A stretch of DNA of 64,000 nt from Limnohabitans sp. Rim8 (GTDB taxonomy: Bacteria; Pseudomonadota; Gammaproteobacteria; Burkholderiales; Burkholderiaceae_C), in assembly GCA_945901045.1 (NCBI GenBank), contig CAMDKK010000003.1, positions 1 to 64,000 on the forward strand, in the 5' to 3' direction. Below the pieces are notes generated by a model that worked only from the letters and a program-made list of their open reading frames with translations, did not search any database and was not told the DNA's origin. Below are positions 1 through 7,751 of this stretch, one piece after another. The translations under genes and the position numbers were made by a program. The first letter of the stretch is position 1. Each line of letters starts with the position of its first letter.

Positions 1-161
1 GCAATCTCCAACCCATCTGGGAATGGCTGAATGAAAACATATGGCAAAAAGCCAGCTTTTGGCCAACTGATGAACTTGCCCAGCAAGCCAGCGGTAGCGA
101 ACTAGACCTGAGATATTTTAAGCGTCACCTCTACAAACGTTATCTCGGACAAACTTTGTGA
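1..161 (+). CDS. Carboxypeptidase Taq (M32 family), 3' end only
   Basis: This is the last 52 codons of a gene that begins before the window; the reading frame starts at base 3 and ends at TGA 159-161. The visible peptide reads like the C-terminus of thermostable M32 metallocarboxypeptidases: a helix with NIWQKASFWPTDEL, then a conserved tail with LRYFKRHLYKRYLG. These enzymes remove C-terminal residues from peptides in the cytoplasm using an HEXXH zinc site, which lies upstream and cannot be checked here. The family assignment rests on the tail alone. Confidence 0.7.
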   Translation, partial: NLQPIWEWLNENIWQKASFWPTDELAQQASGSELDLRYFKRHLYKRYLGQTL

Positions 162-283
162 ATCCATTAGTTGCACTTCTACGAAAGTAGCTACATTTCA
201 CAATTTGCTGATCAAGTCAATCGCCCAAGACTCTATGTTTGTTCATGAATTCTGACTTAGCTTCAGTTGGCCTTATCTACAAA

Positions 284-380
284 GATTGCAGTATCATTGC
301 GGTACCGTTGCAGCGGTACTGTTGCACGCGCTCCCTTCACACTGCAGGGGTCGCAAGTTCGAAACTTGCATCGATCACAA
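284..380 (+). pseudogene. Degenerate tRNA-Val(CAC)-like gene
   Basis: The 3' half is clearly tRNA-like. A perfect T arm (GCAAG, loop TTCGAAA, CTTGC, 354-370) is followed by an acceptor strand ATCGATCA and then CAA instead of CCA. Before it is an anticodon-loop sequence TTCACAC that would read CAC (Val). The rest is broken: the anticodon stem pairs badly, the D-arm region holds a tandem-like duplication (TTGCGGTACCGTTGCAGCGGTACTGTTGC), and the acceptor 5' strand GATTGCA pairs only partly. The length is about 97 bases against the usual 76. A strong hairpin terminator follows, as expected for a former tRNA gene. A functional copy is presumably elsewhere. It could also be a relic left by an element that integrated at the tRNA. 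Confidence 0.5.
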
Positions 381-397
381 AGTTACATGTATGAATC

Positions 398-430
398 AAG
401 CACTTAGCGGAAACGTTTGGTGCTTTTTTT
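398..430 (+). terminator. Rho-independent terminator after the tRNA-like relic
   Basis: Outer stem AAGCAC/GTGCTT and inner stem AGCG-GAAA-CGTT with a GNRA-type tetraloop, followed by a run of T. It sits 18 bases after the tRNA-like sequence and points in the same direction, so it probably ended the tRNA transcript. Confidence 0.65.
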
Positions 431-607
431 ACAGCTGTATTTAATAAGTTTCTTATTCATTGACTAATAACGGCGAACAAAAAACTTGTTCTGCTTATAC
501 ATAGACTCAAGCTGTCCACTGCACCGTGGGGAGCCCATCCTCGCTCCCTTGTCAATGCTATTTTGGCCGGGGTGCTATTACTACAGCTATTACTTGGAAA
601 AAACCAA

Positions 608-639
608 CAAAAAACCCAGCTACTTTTTAGTGCTGGGTT
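608..639 (-). terminator. Rho-independent terminator of the crtI/ABC operon
   Basis: Perfect 8-bp stem AACCCAGC (613-620) / GCTGGGTT (632-639), extended by ACT/AGT around a TTTT loop. On the minus strand it is followed by six T (609-614). It lies about 80 bases after the stop of the minus-strand ABC ATPase gene and closes that operon. Confidence 0.75.
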
Positions 640-717
640 CGGTGTAGGTTGTTGATTTTAATCAACTTTCTTGGCTCCTCAACCTAAGTTTTGACCACAG
701 AACCCCTGATTAACAGG

Positions 718-1629
718 TCAGCTGTCACTCATCAGCTCAAGATAGGCATCTTCTAATGTCACCGGTTGAACACTCACTGCGCTGACCTGTGTTCCGTCGA
801 GGGCTTCAATGATCTCTCGCAAGCTTAAGGGGTGCGGGAGCAATAGACGCATCTGGTTGTCGTGTTGGCGAACTGGCCAACCCAGATCAAGTGCCCGTTG
901 AATGATGGCCTTTTTGTCTTCAGATTGCACCTTAGCCACAGCTTGGCCGGGTATGCGGGCCAACAATTCAGTCACGCTGCCTTCAGCCACGACTCTCCCG
1001 CTGCGCATCAGCGCGACTCGGCTGCACAGCCGCTCGGCCTCGGCGAGATGATGGCTGGTTAACAAAATAGTCGTACCGCTGTCACGCAAGCCCTCGATGA
1101 GACGCCAAAGGTCCATCCGCGCTTCTGTATCCACGGCAGCGGTGGGCTCGTCAAGCACGAGTAACTTGGGCCGGTGTATCAAGGAAACGGCCAGATGAAG
1201 CCGCTGTTGCCAACCGCCCGAAAGCTGACCCACTCGAGTTGTTGCAAAGTTTTCCAGTTCAAAATTCCGCATCAGCTCTGCAACCCGCTGATTGCGTTCC
1301 TTATCAGAAAGGCCGTATAAGCGGGCAAAAAATTGCAGGTTTTCAGCGGGAAGCAAATCGGGGTACAAGGCGCAGTGCTGCGTGCACAGACCGACCAGTC
1401 CGCGAGCGCGGTAACTGAGTTCGTTCAATGGCTCACCCATCAGTTGCACCTGCCCTACGTCGAAGGACAATAACTTGCAAACGATGTTCAGAACCGTAGA
1501 CTTGCCACAGCCATTGGGGCCTAGCAGACCCACAACCTCACCTTGCTCTACCCGCAGACTAAAACCATCTAGGACATGGTGGCTGCCAAACCACTTGTGA
1601 ACATCGTCAAGGTGTAGCGCTGCTGTCAT
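718..1629 (-). CDS. ABC-2 type transporter, ATP-binding protein
   Basis: Cytoplasmic ATPase of about 303 residues that would power the adjacent ABC-2 permease. Walker A GPNGCGKST is at residues 37-45, the signature loop reads LSGGW at 136-140 (Trp where Gln is usual), Walker B LLVLDEP follows at about 157-162, and the switch histidine lies in TSHH. The C-terminal 80 residues form the variable domain typical of DrrA/CcmA-like drug and lipid exporters. I chose the ATG at 1629 because it makes an ATGA overlap with the permease stop; a longer frame starting at 1695 lies inside the permease gene and is unlikely. It is the last gene of the crtI-permease-ATPase operon. The substrate is unknown; export of a lipid-soluble pigment or of a lipid is only an inference from the operon. 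Confidence 0.85.
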   Translation of the reverse strand: MTAALHLDDVHKWFGSHHVLDGFSLRVEQGEVVGLLGPNGCGKSTVLNIVCKLLSFDVGQVQLMGEPLNELSYRARGLVGLCTQHCALYPDLLPAENLQFFARLYGLSDKERNQRVAELMRNFELENFATTRVGQLSGGWQQRLHLAVSLIHRPKLLVLDEPTAAVDTEARMDLWRLIEGLRDSGTTILLTSHHLAEAERLCSRVALMRSGRVVAEGSVTELLARIPGQAVAKVQSEDKKAIIQRALDLGWPVRQHDNQMRLLLPHPLSLREIIEALDGTQVSAVSVQPVTLEDAYLELMSDS

Positions 1630-2405
1630 TTGGATTTGTCCACACCCAGCAGATGCTGATAGGACTGGACGCCTAAAGCCAGACAGAGACCACAAAACAC
1701 AAAAAGAAAAGTTAATTCAAAGCGCAGTTCATTGAACCCCATGCCATAGGCGGCTACACCTTTGAAGGCCTGGTTCATATGCAACATGGGGTTGATTTGC
1801 GCAACGGCTTGCATACCTTGGGGCATGATTTCGAGAGGGAAAAACGTGCCACCCAACACCAACAGAGGCACACCAATTGCCGACAAAGCCACCACCACTT
1901 CTTCACTTCGTCGAGCAAAACGTGCGCCCAGAAAAAATCCCATGCCCACATAGGAAAATACTGAAAGAAGCAAAATCAGTCCGCCCAAGAAAAGGCTGCC
2001 ATGGTATTGAACGCCAATGAGAAGGGCAATGCTGTAGAGCATGACCACTTGCATCAAAGCCAGCACCAACTGTGCAATGACAACGCCCAAGAAGTACGCT
2101 GCGGGGTGCAGGGGTGTTGTCAGTAAACGGGGCAGGGTGCCGCGTTCGCGTTCAGCAGCGATCACCGCGACGGTGCCGCCCAGGCAACTGAAAAAAAGCG
2201 CTGCACCTACCAAAATGCCAGCCGCTGCTGCATCAAGGCCAGCGCGCATGCTGTCGTTGTGCGCATAAACCAAACCGAACAGCAGCATCATCGTCGATGG
2301 AAACACGGCCCAAAAAATCAGGCCCCGCTTTTGCCGCCATTGTTCCAGCAAGAGCCGTTGTGCAACGGCCAGTGTTTGTACCCACAAAAGATGGCTGGTG
2401 TGCAT
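1626..2405 (-). CDS. ABC-2 type transporter, permease protein
   Basis: Integral membrane protein of about 259 residues with an N-terminal amphipathic stretch and about six hydrophobic segments, including a central ERERGTLPRLLTTPLH motif. That loop (E-R-E-x-GT) is characteristic of the ABC-2 permease family, which exports drugs, polysaccharides or lipids. The gene begins directly at the crtI stop (TGATG; a GTG at 2408 is an alternative start) and its own stop overlaps the ATPase start (ATGA). The three genes are therefore almost certainly translated from one message. No substrate can be read from the sequence. Confidence 0.85.
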   Translation of the reverse strand: MHTSHLLWVQTLAVAQRLLLEQWRQKRGLIFWAVFPSTMMLLFGLVYAHNDSMRAGLDAAAAGILVGAALFFSCLGGTVAVIAAERERGTLPRLLTTPLHPAAYFLGVVIAQLVLALMQVVMLYSIALLIGVQYHGSLFLGGLILLLSVFSYVGMGFFLGARFARRSEEVVVALSAIGVPLLVLGGTFFPLEIMPQGMQAVAQINPMLHMNQAFKGVAAYGMGFNELRFELTFLFVFCGLCLALGVQSYQHLLGVDKSK

Positions 2406-3949
2406 CACAACGAACGCTTAAAAGTAGTCGCATCTGGCAGCACTGTATCTAGGGCTTTCGCTGACATCAGCACACCCGGTATGCCTGCACCTGGGTGGGT
2501 GCTGGCACCCACCATGAACAGGTTTTGAATGTCTTCGCTCCGGTTGTGCGGTCGGAACCAGGCGCTTTGCATCATCAGCGGTTCCAGCCCAAAGGCGGCG
2601 CCTTGATAAGAGAGCAGCTTATCTTGAAAGTCTTGCGGGGTGGTCATGAAAGAGACCGTAAGGTGTTCGCTTAAATTGGGGAGAACAGTATCTTCCAGCG
2701 CTTTAGCAACGGCGGCGCGGTAAGGTTCTGCATGGCTGGCCCAGTCGGTGCCGCTTTGCAGGTTGGGGACGGGTGCCAGAACATAAAAGGTATCGCAGCC
2801 CTGCGGAGCCATGGCCGGATCGGTGGCTGTCGGGCGATGCAAGTAAAGGCTGAAATCGTCAGACAGATGGTGGTTTTTAAATATGTCTTTCAAAAGGGCT
2901 TCATAGCGCGGGCCAAGCAGCATCAAGTGATGCGGCACGTCGTCAAAACGTATGTTGGTGCCAAAGTACCAAACAAAAAGGCTCATCGAATACTTGCCCT
3001 TCTCGACCTTGGTGTTGGTCCACACCTTGCGGTGTTTCGCCTCGATCAGGTTTTTGTAGGTCCAAGCCGCGTCGGCATTGCAGACAACGATGTCAGCGGG
3101 AATTACTTCTCCAGTGGCAAGCGTGACGCCACAAGTGCGCCCGTTGGTGACATCGATGCGGCGAACTTCAGCGCCCGTGCGCAGACTGCCGCCCATGCCT
3201 TCGATCACATTCACCAAGCCGTTCACCAAAACCCCTGTGCCGCCCATCGCCCAGTGCACGCCAAATCGTCTTTCCAGCGCATTGATGAGCGAGTACACGC
3301 AGGTCACAGAAAATGGATTACCCCCAATCAAAAGCGACTGCAGACTCAAGGCTTGGCGCAATTTGGGGTGCTTGAGGTGTGTGGCGACCATCGCATGCAG
3401 ACTTCGCCAGCCCTTCATACGGACAATAGCCGGTACAGCCTTGAACAGATCGCCCATGCTGTCAAATGATTGGCAGCTTAAGGTGTCAAAGCACAGATCC
3501 AAACAAAGGTCCGCCTCAGCCAAGAAAGCGGCGTATCCCGGCCCGGCCGTGGGATCGATGCGCAGTACCTCAGCGCGCATTCGCTCAGGGTCTCCGCTGT
3601 AATCGAAGTGGTCCCCGTCGTCGAATCGGATTTGGTAAAAAGGATCGAGTAAACGCAGCGCTACGTCATCGGCCAATTGGCGTCCAGCCAGGCCCCATAG
3701 CTCTTCAAGCAAGAGCGGTGCGGTGACGATCGTCGGGCCCGTATCAAAGGTGTGGCCGTCGACATGGATCACACGGGCCCGACCTCCTGGCGCATTTAAC
3801 TTCTCGAGCACTTGGACGCGCCAACCTTTGGCGCACATGCGCACGGCGGCCGCCAACCCACCAAAACCGCTACCAATCACCAAAGCCAAGGGGGCTTTGT
3901 CATCTGACTTTCGTATTTGCTGAACAGAGGCGCTAGCATTCATCGGCAT
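2405..3949 (-). CDS. crtI: Phytoene desaturase CrtI-type carotenoid oxidoreductase
   Basis: FAD-dependent amine-oxidase-fold enzyme of about 514 residues, the normal size for bacterial CrtI. The dinucleotide-binding motif VIGSGFGGLAAA is near residues 24-35, followed by LEKLNAPGGRARV. The C-terminal family signature with FMVGASTHPGAGIPGVLMSA is near residue 480. CrtI desaturates phytoene to neurosporene, lycopene or similar; CrtN/CrtD paralogues act on other carotenoids, so the exact step is uncertain. The first ATG at 3949 was taken (a TTG precedes it and another ATG is at 3943); no strong ribosome site is visible. Unusually, no crtB or crtE is nearby, and the next genes are an ABC-2 exporter in the same operon. 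B12-binding light-type regulators lie 3 kb upstream. Confidence 0.85.
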   Translation of the reverse strand: MPMNASASVQQIRKSDDKAPLALVIGSGFGGLAAAVRMCAKGWRVQVLEKLNAPGGRARVIHVDGHTFDTGPTIVTAPLLLEELWGLAGRQLADDVALRLLDPFYQIRFDDGDHFDYSGDPERMRAEVLRIDPTAGPGYAAFLAEADLCLDLCFDTLSCQSFDSMGDLFKAVPAIVRMKGWRSLHAMVATHLKHPKLRQALSLQSLLIGGNPFSVTCVYSLINALERRFGVHWAMGGTGVLVNGLVNVIEGMGGSLRTGAEVRRIDVTNGRTCGVTLATGEVIPADIVVCNADAAWTYKNLIEAKHRKVWTNTKVEKGKYSMSLFVWYFGTNIRFDDVPHHLMLLGPRYEALLKDIFKNHHLSDDFSLYLHRPTATDPAMAPQGCDTFYVLAPVPNLQSGTDWASHAEPYRAAVAKALEDTVLPNLSEHLTVSFMTTPQDFQDKLLSYQGAAFGLEPLMMQSAWFRPHNRSEDIQNLFMVGASTHPGAGIPGVLMSAKALDTVLPDATTFKRSL

Positions 3950-4128
3950 CAACCAGTTGTTTCAGCATTGCGTTTTTTATAAAGAATATAAAGAGGGTGG
4001 ATAGCAGAATTGTATTTTTAACCAAAGCGCAAAAACCGGGGTGAGCTCAGACGAATGACCTTGCCTATCGTGCTTTGTTCAGGCTATCTTAAGCGCGGAT
4101 CGCGCAAGACCATGGTGTGAGATGCCCG

Positions 4129-4526
4129 CTAACAACCGCTGGTGCCAGTCGTTTCTTTAAATGGACCAGACAGATCAGGTGTGCTCCATCCGCCGTAGAA
4201 CCCGCCTGACTGAGCAACAACCTGTTTACCGTCAAGGGTGCAATCGAGATGGTGTGCGTAAAAAGCAATGCAATCAACCAGAGGCTCCGCTCCAGCCAAA
4301 GGATGCGGACAGGTCCAATAGACCTGTGGCAAACAACGCTCGCCATCCAACAGATTCCAATAAAGCGCAGGGCCTTTCTGTTCGCAAAATGAGCTTCGTC
4401 TTGCGGGATGCAAATCGCTTTCTTGACATATGCCAAGGGCAGATAAAAGCCAGGCCAATGTAATGTCTCCCTCACCGCCCAGGCGCCACCTGCTCGAGCC
4501 ACCAAGGTCGTGGCCCAACGCACCAC
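4129..4526 (-). pseudogene. DUF427 family protein, frameshifted
   Basis: Two overlapping minus-strand frames together give one DUF427 protein. The N-terminal half (RETLHWPGFYLPLAYVKK) is in one frame. The C-terminal half (SDLHPARRSSF, ALYWNLLDGE, PDLSGPFK, with GGFYGGW) is in another. The switch falls in the A-rich stretch near 4415-4420 and is explained by loss of one A. DUF427 proteins are small beta-rich proteins of unknown function. The start is uncertain: tandem GTG codons at 4526, with the open frame running a little further upstream without an ATG. This is either a true pseudogene or a sequencing error in a homopolymer. It sits alone, upstream of crtI and in the same direction. Confidence 0.65.
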
Positions 4527-4702
4527 GATTTCACGTTCGTCGCGAGGCAGCCATTTAACTGATCAATCAGTGCTTAATGCCAAAAGACGGTATTTCATAT
4601 GGCCATGCTTGTGGCATCTGAGTCCAGGCCGGTTTATCCCCTTGGCGCGTTAAAGGATACCTCTGAAATCGAGTCTTTGATTTAAAGTTCGCATGTCTAC
4701 TA

Positions 4703-4948
4703 ATGGAGTCCGGTGCTGCAAAACTTTTGAGTGCTTCACCAACAAATGTGAAGACATTTTTTAAACATAAATATGAATTTTTTATTAAAATTTTGTCCTT
4801 TTTATTTTATTTTTCAATGATGCTTGGGCTGGCTTCCCTCTTGACAGTGCCGGGTCAACAACTGCCACTGCAAGTGCTGACTGATTTGCGAACGAATCAT
4901 GCCGACATCGCGATGAGCCAGCTTGTGCACGTGGATCTTCAAAAATAG
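4703..4948 (+). CDS. Possible small single-pass membrane protein (uncertain)
   Basis: Open frame of 81 codons with one hydrophobic stretch (residues about 27-50, rich in Phe/Leu) after a Lys/Phe-rich segment. It matches no family I recognise and has no clear ribosome site before its ATG. The base composition is AT-rich compared with neighbours. It lies in a stretch of about 500 bases between the DUF427 relic and the ChaN-like gene that otherwise shows nothing. It may be a chance frame. Confidence 0.2.
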   Translation: MESGAAKLLSASPTNVKTFFKHKYEFFIKILSFLFYFSMMLGLASLLTVPGQQLPLQVLTDLRTNHADIAMSQLVHVDLQK

Positions 4949-5036
4949 GGTTTTTCTTGCGTATTTGGTGGGCAATGATCTCCTGGGAATCCTGCCTTGT
5001 TGTGGCAGTTTGCCTTCATATTTGAAAGCCGTTCAA

Positions 5037-5909
5037 GTGTCAATCTTCAGCACCCCATCGCACCGACTTTATGGCTTTATTTTATTTTTCCTGATGGCTG
5101 CCTTCGGTATTTCATCTGCATCGCAAGCGCAAAGTCTTGACAGTAAGTCTCTAAGTGATGACGCCAGAATTTTTTTGTTGGGTGAAATCCATGACAACCC
5201 AATGGGTCACAGCTTGCGTCTGGACTTTGTCATGAAGTGGATCGAGCAGGGGCATAAGCCCGTCGTGGCGATGGAGCAGTTCGACCGTCAAAATCAGTCA
5301 GCCTTGGATCATGCTCTGAACAGTTGCAAAGATGTTGAGTGTGTTCTCGCCAAGGCGGCAGCTCCGGGTTGGGATTGGCTTTTTTACAAACCATTTGTCC
5401 AACTTGCGTTAGATAAAAAAGTAACACTGGTTGCAGCCAATCTGTCCAATGTGGATGTGCGCAAGGTCATGACCGAGGGTTTTGCATCTGTCTACAGTCC
5501 TCAAGCAATAGCCGAATACAAACTCAACCAACTGCCCACGCATTTGCTGAGTGCGCAAAGAAAATCGATTCAAGAAGGGCACTGCAATATGTTGCCAGCG
5601 CAAGCCATTGGCCCCATGGTTTACGGCCAAATTGCCCGTGATGTTTGGATGGCCAGTGTTGTCAATGGTGTAAAGAGCCGAATGGTGATCCTTCTCGCTG
5701 GAAACGGTCATGTGCGAAAAGATGTTGGTGTCTTTCAATGGCTATCGCCAGACAAACAAGTTCGAACCCAAGTGCACGGGTATGTCGAGCGGGTTGAAAA
5801 AAGTGATGGTGATTGGTTCGACCACGTCCATGTAATGCCAACAATTGAACGCGAAGATCCTTGTCAGGTTTTCAAAAAATATTCGGGTTCTCATCGTGCT
5901 CAGCCCTAG
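5037..5909 (+). CDS. ChaN-like (DUF399) haem-binding / Tiki-fold lipoprotein-type protein
   Basis: Exported protein of about 290 residues. The mature part begins after a signal peptide ending ISSASQAQS and carries the ChaN/Tiki-like motifs LLGEIHDNPMGHSLR, VVAMEQFDR and LLAGNGHVRKDVGV. ChaN proteins (Campylobacter) bind haem and are linked to iron acquisition, and the fold is shared with erythromycin esterase and TIKI proteases. The family's two catalytic-like sites, the GEIHD glutamate/histidine and the NGHVR histidine, are present. The GTG at 5037 gives a signal peptide of sensible length; a longer frame from 4923 would put over 60 residues before the cleavage site. It is convergent with sodC. 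Confidence 0.75.
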   Translation: MSIFSTPSHRLYGFILFFLMAAFGISSASQAQSLDSKSLSDDARIFLLGEIHDNPMGHSLRLDFVMKWIEQGHKPVVAMEQFDRQNQSALDHALNSCKDVECVLAKAAAPGWDWLFYKPFVQLALDKKVTLVAANLSNVDVRKVMTEGFASVYSPQAIAEYKLNQLPTHLLSAQRKSIQEGHCNMLPAQAIGPMVYGQIARDVWMASVVNGVKSRMVILLAGNGHVRKDVGVFQWLSPDKQVRTQVHGYVERVEKSDGDWFDHVHVMPTIEREDPCQVFKKYSGSHRAQP

Positions 5910-5988
5910 CACCTCAGCAAGTGACTGGAATGAGCTGTCAGATTTCGGAAAAGGGCGCTAATGTCTCAGTGCCTACGCGTCTTGGAGA

Positions 5989-6501
5989 TTAAATTTTGCT
6001 GATAACGGCACATGCCAGCCTAGGGCCTGCGTTGCCTGTAGGTTGGGTTTTGTAGTCATCGGGATCTCTGTGAACAATGAGTCCACGTCCGATGATGTTT
6101 GTTACACCAGAATCAACAGTGATTGTTGAGGATTCAAACTTCAATTTCGCAACGCCTTTCGCATCCGCCACCAGAGAAGGTAAATCGCCTGAATGGTGAC
6201 TTCCTGAGCCATGTGCACCATGGGCTTGCGTAGTCGGGTTGAAGTGTCCACCTGTGCTCATGCCATCACCGCTTGAACAATCACCTTTTTCATGAATGTG
6301 AAATCCATGCTCGGCATTTGGCTTGAGTCCAAGAATCTCTGCTGTGACTAAAACCTTCGGCCCAAATTGGGTAAAGGTCACCAATCCTGACGCCGTATTT
6401 CCTTTGGTCGGCATCAATGGCCCACTGGCAGTTTGCCCTTGGTTTTGTGTTGCACAGGCAGTCAACAGGGTCAATAAAGAGACAGTAATTAATTTCTTCA
6501 T
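5989..6501 (-). CDS. sodC: Superoxide dismutase [Cu-Zn], lipoprotein
   Basis: Periplasmic Cu-Zn superoxide dismutase of 170 residues that converts superoxide to hydrogen peroxide and oxygen. A lipoprotein signal (MKKLITVSLLTLLTAC) puts the lipid-bearing cysteine at residue 16. The metal-site motifs are intact: HGFHIHEKGDCSS, GGHFNP, HHSGDLPSL and the C-terminal GNAGPRLACAV containing the arginine. Disulphide cysteines are present in GDCSSG and RLACAV. It stands as a single gene convergent with the ChaN-like gene. The neighbourhood (crtI, B12 regulators) suggests a role against photo-oxidative stress, which is inference. Confidence 0.93.
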   Translation of the reverse strand: MKKLITVSLLTLLTACATQNQGQTASGPLMPTKGNTASGLVTFTQFGPKVLVTAEILGLKPNAEHGFHIHEKGDCSSGDGMSTGGHFNPTTQAHGAHGSGSHHSGDLPSLVADAKGVAKLKFESSTITVDSGVTNIIGRGLIVHRDPDDYKTQPTGNAGPRLACAVISKI

Positions 6502-6684
6502 AAATGCATCATTTAAGGTTTGATTTGGGTCAGAATTTTATCGCCTTTATTTGTAGCACTTTGGATATCGAGGTACTGGTTGTTTTTTTTGCATCAACCC
6601 CCCTTTCTGCGGGTCGCGATTATTTGCCTGAGGAGTGGCTGTTTGAAAGCATGTCGGGCGGCAGCAAGTCCACCTTGCTCAACA

Positions 6685-7554
6685 TCATGGTAACTTCAAT
6701 GCATAGCGGTCTGGCTGTATTTTTTCTCTAGGAAGAAGGGATGCAGCTAAGCTAACAGCATGTTTTGCATCGACACAAATACCATCTGCACCAAAATCTA
6801 GAGCGCGCAATTCTTTTGCAGCGAAAATTGGCCCACCTAACAAAACAGTTGCGCTCGGATTGAGAGATGAACTTTTAAATTGACTTATTAAATCAGCTAA
6901 ATTCGTAAGTTGTTGTTCAATGCTGATGGACAATCCGATCACATCAAACCATTCACTTCTGACGGCGTGCACCAGTTCATTCGAGGTAGATGAAATTGCA
7001 ACCTGAACTTGCCATCCTTTTTGGCGAAAAAAATCAGCCACGATCGTCGCGCCAAGCATATGCAATGACCCAGGTGCAGTAGCGATCATCACTCGATTGA
7101 CTTTACCTTTGGCAGATAGCATCTCCTTGGAGACAAATCTAAACTGATTGGTAATCGCATGGAGTCGAACAAATCCCAAATTCACTTGCGAAAAATCCAT
7201 CTGGTCATCATCCCATTGCGAACCTAAGTACCGAGCCGCAGGGGCAATCAGCTCTAAGAGGATGTCTTCTTTGTGCCAGCCTGTCTTAAGAAAATGGTCG
7301 ACAAAGGCTTGCGAAACTTTCTGATCTTTAGATATGCAAAGATCTACAAATATCGCTATTTCTTTTTGAGTAGGCAAGGCTCGAGCAGAAGAAATCAAAC
7401 TCGGATGACGTTTTTTGATCCGTTCAGCTTTCAGCAAACGGGGAATCACCTGCGATTCGACGATTGATAAGATAGAGGATTGGTAATCGTAATGAGCGCT
7501 ACCATGCGTCGTGAAAAATTTTTTTTCTAAACCTATTGAGTTTTTTGCGAACAT
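6685..7554 (-). CDS. Cobalamin-binding regulator, AerR/PpaA-like
   Basis: Protein of 289 residues with an all-helical N-terminal half, a W-x-x-D-x-x-D-F segment (W114, in SQWDDDQMDF), and a B12-binding Rossmann domain from about residue 152. The segment APGSLHMLGATIVADFFRQKGW is the short B12-binding loop of AerR/PpaA proteins, with His165 as the likely cobalt ligand. AerR binds cobalamin in light and relieves repression by CrtJ/PpsR in phototrophic proteobacteria. No DNA-binding domain is visible, consistent with an antirepressor that acts through a partner. It is transcribed divergently from the CarH/LitR-like gene. No ppsR or bacteriochlorophyll gene is in the window, so its target is unknown. 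Confidence 0.75.
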   Translation of the reverse strand: MFAKNSIGLEKKFFTTHGSAHYDYQSSILSIVESQVIPRLLKAERIKKRHPSLISSARALPTQKEIAIFVDLCISKDQKVSQAFVDHFLKTGWHKEDILLELIAPAARYLGSQWDDDQMDFSQVNLGFVRLHAITNQFRFVSKEMLSAKGKVNRVMIATAPGSLHMLGATIVADFFRQKGWQVQVAISSTSNELVHAVRSEWFDVIGLSISIEQQLTNLADLISQFKSSSLNPSATVLLGGPIFAAKELRALDFGADGICVDAKHAVSLAASLLPREKIQPDRYALKLP

Positions 7555-7751
7555 GGTCTTACCCGCCTCTCATAAAATTTACATTGACTGATCAACTCTT
7601 AAGTGCCGTTAATTTCTGGTGCAATCTTTTTCTGTTGCCTGATTTGCCAAGGAAAAATGCACTTCTTCCTGCGTCTCTCGTCAATTTAAGACTTTTGCCT
7701 AGGACACAACAGGGGGGACAAATGTTTCTTTTTTTGTTATTCTGATTGTCT
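7555..7751. promoter_or_regulatory. Shared divergent promoter region of the two B12-type regulators
   Basis: This 197-base gap separates the starts of two divergent cobalamin-binding regulators, so both promoters should lie in it. It is AT-rich. A TTGACTGATCAA element (imperfect inverted repeat TTGA/TCAA) occurs at about 7585-7596. I found no TGT-N12-ACA (CrtJ/PpsR) site, and I cannot assign an operator with confidence. Confidence 0.4.

Noticed and set aside
3950-4128. CrtJ/PpsR-type TGT-N12-ACA site before crtI
   Set aside because: I found no such spacing in the region, so a PpsR operator cannot be claimed.
6504-6731. Plus-strand 75-codon frame with a GGSKSTLLNI segment that recalls a Walker A loop
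   Set aside because: The glycine pattern is not that of a true P-loop, no ABC domain follows, and the frame overlaps the end of the AerR-like gene on the other strand.
4556-7596. Shared ACTGATCAA word near the DUF427 relic and the regulator gap as a common operator
   Set aside because: CTGATCAA also occurs near base 208 in unrelated context, and an 8-9 base word is expected a few times by chance in 64 kb.
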